The notes under the pieces are model-generated. The model saw nothing but the letters and a program-made list of their open reading frames with translations, searched no databases and was not told where the DNA came from. Made by a program: the position numbers and the translations under genes. A DNA stretch of 64,000 bases, taken from contig NZ_FOFD01000003.1 of the NCBI RefSeq assembly GCF_900110865.1, forward strand, positions 62,001 through 126,000. The letters run 5' to 3'. Below, piece by piece: positions 61,773 through 64,000 of the stretch; the first letter of the stretch is position 1, and each line of letters opens with the position of its first letter. Origin of the DNA: Natrinema salaciae (GTDB lineage Archaea > Halobacteriota > Halobacteria > Halobacteriales > Natrialbaceae).

Positions 61773-62588
61773 ATGAGCAGGCCATCTACTGCGGTATCCG
61801 AGCCAGCCGTTCGGACGCAGCCGGCGCAGCTGACCCTCCTGCTCGTCGGCGACGACCGGATTCGAGACCGCCTCGAACGCGCGTTCAGTGGCGACGAGAC
61901 CGAGCTGGCCGTCGAAACAGTCGTCTCGCCCGCGGCCGTCGCGGAGCGATCCGAGATCGAGGCCGACTGCCTCGTCATCGCGTCGCCGGCGGCAACGGCG
62001 GAGACGGACGCGCCGGAGACCGGCGCTGCCGCCGAAGCGGCAGCCGGCCACCTCGAGACGCTCAGGACTCGCAGTGTCGACCTGCCGGTCGTGGTCCTCG
62101 CGGACGAGCGGACGCCCAGCCTCGCGGACGCGGTCCGGTCGTACGACTGGACCGCCGTCGTCGAACGTGACGAGCCGCCGGCTCAGCTCGCCGACCGCGT
62201 CCACGACCTCCTCGAGCGCCACCGGCTGACCGCACTGTCGCGCCGGTCGCTGGCGAGCGTCGAGCTCGCCGGGGACGCCATCGCGATCGTCGGCCCCGAC
62301 GGTGCCCTTCAGTTCGCGAGCCGCTCGTTCGCGATGCTGTTCGAGTACGACGAGGACACCGCGGAAGGAACACCGTGGCGGGAACTATTCACCGACGACG
62401 CCGTCGACCACCTCGAGTCGGCGGCGATCCCGACGGTCTCGGAGGGGTGGCGGTGGACCGGCCGCTGTACCGGCCGGCGGAAAACCGGCGGGACGTTCGC
62501 GGCTCGGCTTCGTCTCGGTGGCCTCACGGACGGGAGTCTGGTGTTCGCGATCAGCGAGGACGAACGCCGCGACGGGCTCGAGGACTGA
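61773..62588 (+). CDS. Receiver-like and PAS protein without output domain
   Basis: Soluble protein of 271 residues. The N-terminal part (about 18-150, LTLLLVGDDRIRDRLERAFS) resembles a response-regulator receiver, but the expected phosphorylatable Asp is missing: the third strand reads ADCLVIASPAATAE. The C-terminal part is a PAS domain (about 165-265, LAGDAIAIVGPDGALQFASR, PWRELFTDDAVDHLESAAIP). No kinase, HTH or HalOD1 domain is in the same chain; the HalOD1 gene 70 bases upstream could be its partner. The start MSRPSTAVSEPAV is the first ATG giving a coherent fold. Confidence 0.8.
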   Translation: MSRPSTAVSEPAVRTQPAQLTLLLVGDDRIRDRLERAFSGDETELAVETVVSPAAVAERSEIEADCLVIASPAATAETDAPETGAAAEAAAGHLETLRTRSVDLPVVVLADERTPSLADAVRSYDWTAVVERDEPPAQLADRVHDLLERHRLTALSRRSLASVELAGDAIAIVGPDGALQFASRSFAMLFEYDEDTAEGTPWRELFTDDAVDHLESAAIPTVSEGWRWTGRCTGRRKTGGTFAARLRLGGLTDGSLVFAISEDERRDGLED

Positions 62589-62711
62589 ACTGGGACGGCG
62601 CTCGGCCCATCGACGACGCGTCGGGTTCTATTCGCACCGCTGACGCTCGCGTTTTCCGGCACATCGGCGAGGAAGGGGTCGACGGGAATCCGTTCTCCGG
62701 TCGGCGCGGAG

Positions 62712-64000
62712 TTACGTTCCGTGGTCCCAGCTATCCATGTACTCGTGCTGGGTCTCGGTCAGCGAATCGAAGTCCACGCCTTCGGCCTCGAGTTTGATCT
62801 CGGCGATCTCTTTGTCGAGTTCGTCGGGGACGTCGTGGACGCCGGCATCGTAGACGTCGCTTGCTCGCGGCTCATCGCCGCTCGCATCCGCGGCGCGTGG
62901 CTCCACGCTCTCGACCAGTTCGCGCACGCAGACGGCCTGGACGCCGAAACTCTGGTCCATGACCTCGACGGGGTGGCCCAGCGAGACGGGCGCGGCGAGG
63001 TTGACGAGTCGACCTTCGGCGACGACGTTCAGCCGGCGGCCGTCGTCCATCTCGTAGGCCTCCACGCCGTCGCGGGCCTCGTAGCGGTCGACCGCGAGGT
63101 CGTCGAGCGCGTCGAGGTCGATCTCGATGTCGAAGTGGCCGGCGTTCGCGAGCAGGACGCCGTCTTGCATCTTCTCGAAGTGCTCTTCGACGACGACGTC
63201 CCGGTTGCCGGTCGTCGTCAGGAAGACGTCGCCCACCGCGGCGGCCTCGGCCATCGGCATGACCTCGTAGCCCTCCATGTGGGCCTCGAGCGCGCGGCGG
63301 GGCTCGACTTCGGTGACGATGACGTTGGCGTTCTGGCCGGCGGCCTTCTTGGCGACGCCCTTGCCGCAGTAGCCGTAGCCGGCGACGACGACGTTCTTGC
63401 CGGCCCACGAGAGGTTCGTGGTCATGGCGATCGAGGCGAGCGAGGACTCGCCGGTACCGTGGACGTTGTCGAACAGGCGCTTCATCGGGGTGTCGTTGAC
63501 CGCGAAGACGGGGTACTCGAGCGCACCGTCCGCGTCCATCGCGCGCAGGCGGTGGACCCCGGTGGTCGTCTCCTCGGCTCCGCCGATGATCCCGTCGATC
63601 AGTTCGGGGTGGTCCTCGTGGATCGCGGCGACGAGGTCCATGCCGTCGTCGACGGTGATCGTCGGCTCGTGGGCGATGACGGCCTCGATCGCGGCGTAGT
63701 ACTCCTCGTCGTCGACGCCGCGTTTCGCGTAGCTGGTGATGTTCTCGTGGGCCTCGAGCGCCGCGCTCACGTCGTCGTGGGTCGAAAGGGGGTTGCAGCC
63801 GGTGACGGCGACCTCCGCGCCGCCCTCCGCGAGCGTCTCGACGAGGATCGCCGTCTTCGCCTCGACGTGCATCGCCATCCCGATCCGCTCGCCCTCGAAC
63901 GGCTGTTCCGCGACGAACTCCTCGCGGACGTGCTCGCAGATCGGCATGTGTTGGGCGGCCCAGTCCATCTTCCGGCGTCCCTCCTCGCGAGCGGACGCGA
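62712..64000 (-). CDS. ahcY: Adenosylhomocysteinase (5' end outside window)
   Basis: Enzyme that splits S-adenosylhomocysteine to homocysteine and adenosine in the methylation cycle. The reading frame is open to the window edge; the residues before MDWAAQHMPICEH still match the family (SAREEGRRK), so the gene is truncated only by the window, and an internal start at 63968 would be too short. NAD-binding motif VVAGYGYCGKGVAKKA is near the middle. Further motifs are ETTTGVHRL, NDTPMKRLFDNVHGTGESS and the C-terminal DSLTETQHEYMDSWDHGT. NAD-dependent catalysis in the cytosol is standard. Confidence 0.96.
   Translation of the reverse strand, partial: ASAREEGRRKMDWAAQHMPICEHVREEFVAEQPFEGERIGMAMHVEAKTAILVETLAEGGAEVAVTGCNPLSTHDDVSAALEAHENITSYAKRGVDDEEYYAAIEAVIAHEPTITVDDGMDLVAAIHEDHPELIDGIIGGAEETTTGVHRLRAMDADGALEYPVFAVNDTPMKRLFDNVHGTGESSLASIAMTTNLSWAGKNVVVAGYGYCGKGVAKKAAGQNANVIVTEVEPRRALEAHMEGYEVMPMAEAAAVGDVFLTTTGNRDVVVEEHFEKMQDGVLLANAGHFDIEIDLDALDDLAVDRYEARDGVEAYEMDDGRRLNVVAEGRLVNLAAPVSLGHPVEVMDQSFGVQAVCVRELVESVEPRAADASGDEPRASDVYDAGVHDVPDELDKEIAEIKLEAEGVDFDSLTETQHEYMDSWDHGT

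Overview
The window is haloarchaeal chromosomal DNA. It is GC-rich (roughly two thirds by eye), the predicted proteins are strongly acidic, and CTCGAG-type codon pairs are very common. It carries archaeal replication genes (Orc1/Cdc6, PCNA, primase large subunit PriL, Hjc) next to halobacterial signature families: TatC with a double TatC, HalOD1 output domains, bat-type HTH with PAS/GAF arrays, amphi-Trp, and NasA/ferredoxin-NirA. The overall style suggests a member of the Natrialbales, but that is inference. I saw no rRNA, tRNA or CRISPR array and no intact transposase gene.

Layout. 1-8.5 kb: end of an ABC-2 type ATPase gene, two unknown small genes, uvrC, a SUI1/aIF1-type factor, a tandem pair of GNAT acetyltransferases, a lone NrfD membrane protein, and a 10-TM metal exporter with a DtxR/MntR-like palindrome in its promoter. 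8.7-20.4 kb: uvrB, a Tat-exported DUF4397 protein, an SLC13/RCK transporter, an Orc1/Cdc6 gene, a DUF1059 gene, a MutS-like ATPase and a two-domain nitroreductase. 20.6-29.7 kb: DUF368 (PopT-type) lipid carrier translocase, metallophosphoesterase, aldo/keto reductase, GshA-type ligase, a receiver-PAS-histidine kinase with an unusual repeat insertion, LarE and small genes. 29.7-34.4 kb: assimilatory nitrate pathway, nirA and nasA, whose promoters share an 18-bp element. 34.5-40.9 kb: the two tatC genes, transcribed away from each other and separated by an AT-rich accessory island of about 2.9 kb. The island holds a FilR1-type regulator, a 57-residue membrane protein, a Tat-signal protein and a MITE-like element. 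41-54.3 kb: RHH regulator, rlmE, pcn, a giant secreted subtilase, HalOD1, hydrolase, priL, membrane proteins, a SWIM protein, an acyl-CoA dehydrogenase and hjc. 54.4-64 kb: HTH gene, CPBP protease, a 1776-residue PAS/GAF bat-type regulator with an adjacent HalOD1 gene and a receiver-like/PAS gene, and a 5'-truncated ahcY.

How the genes fit together. DNA replication and repair genes are dense (uvrC, uvrB, cdc6, mutS-like, pcn, priL, hjc). NasA and NirA together convert nitrate to ammonium and probably share a regulator. The Tat translocase genes sit beside a putative Tat substrate, and other Tat substrates (the DUF4397 protein) lie elsewhere in the window. The sensory genes near 61 kb look like a small signalling module. 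The least explained piece is the AT-rich island between the two tatC genes.
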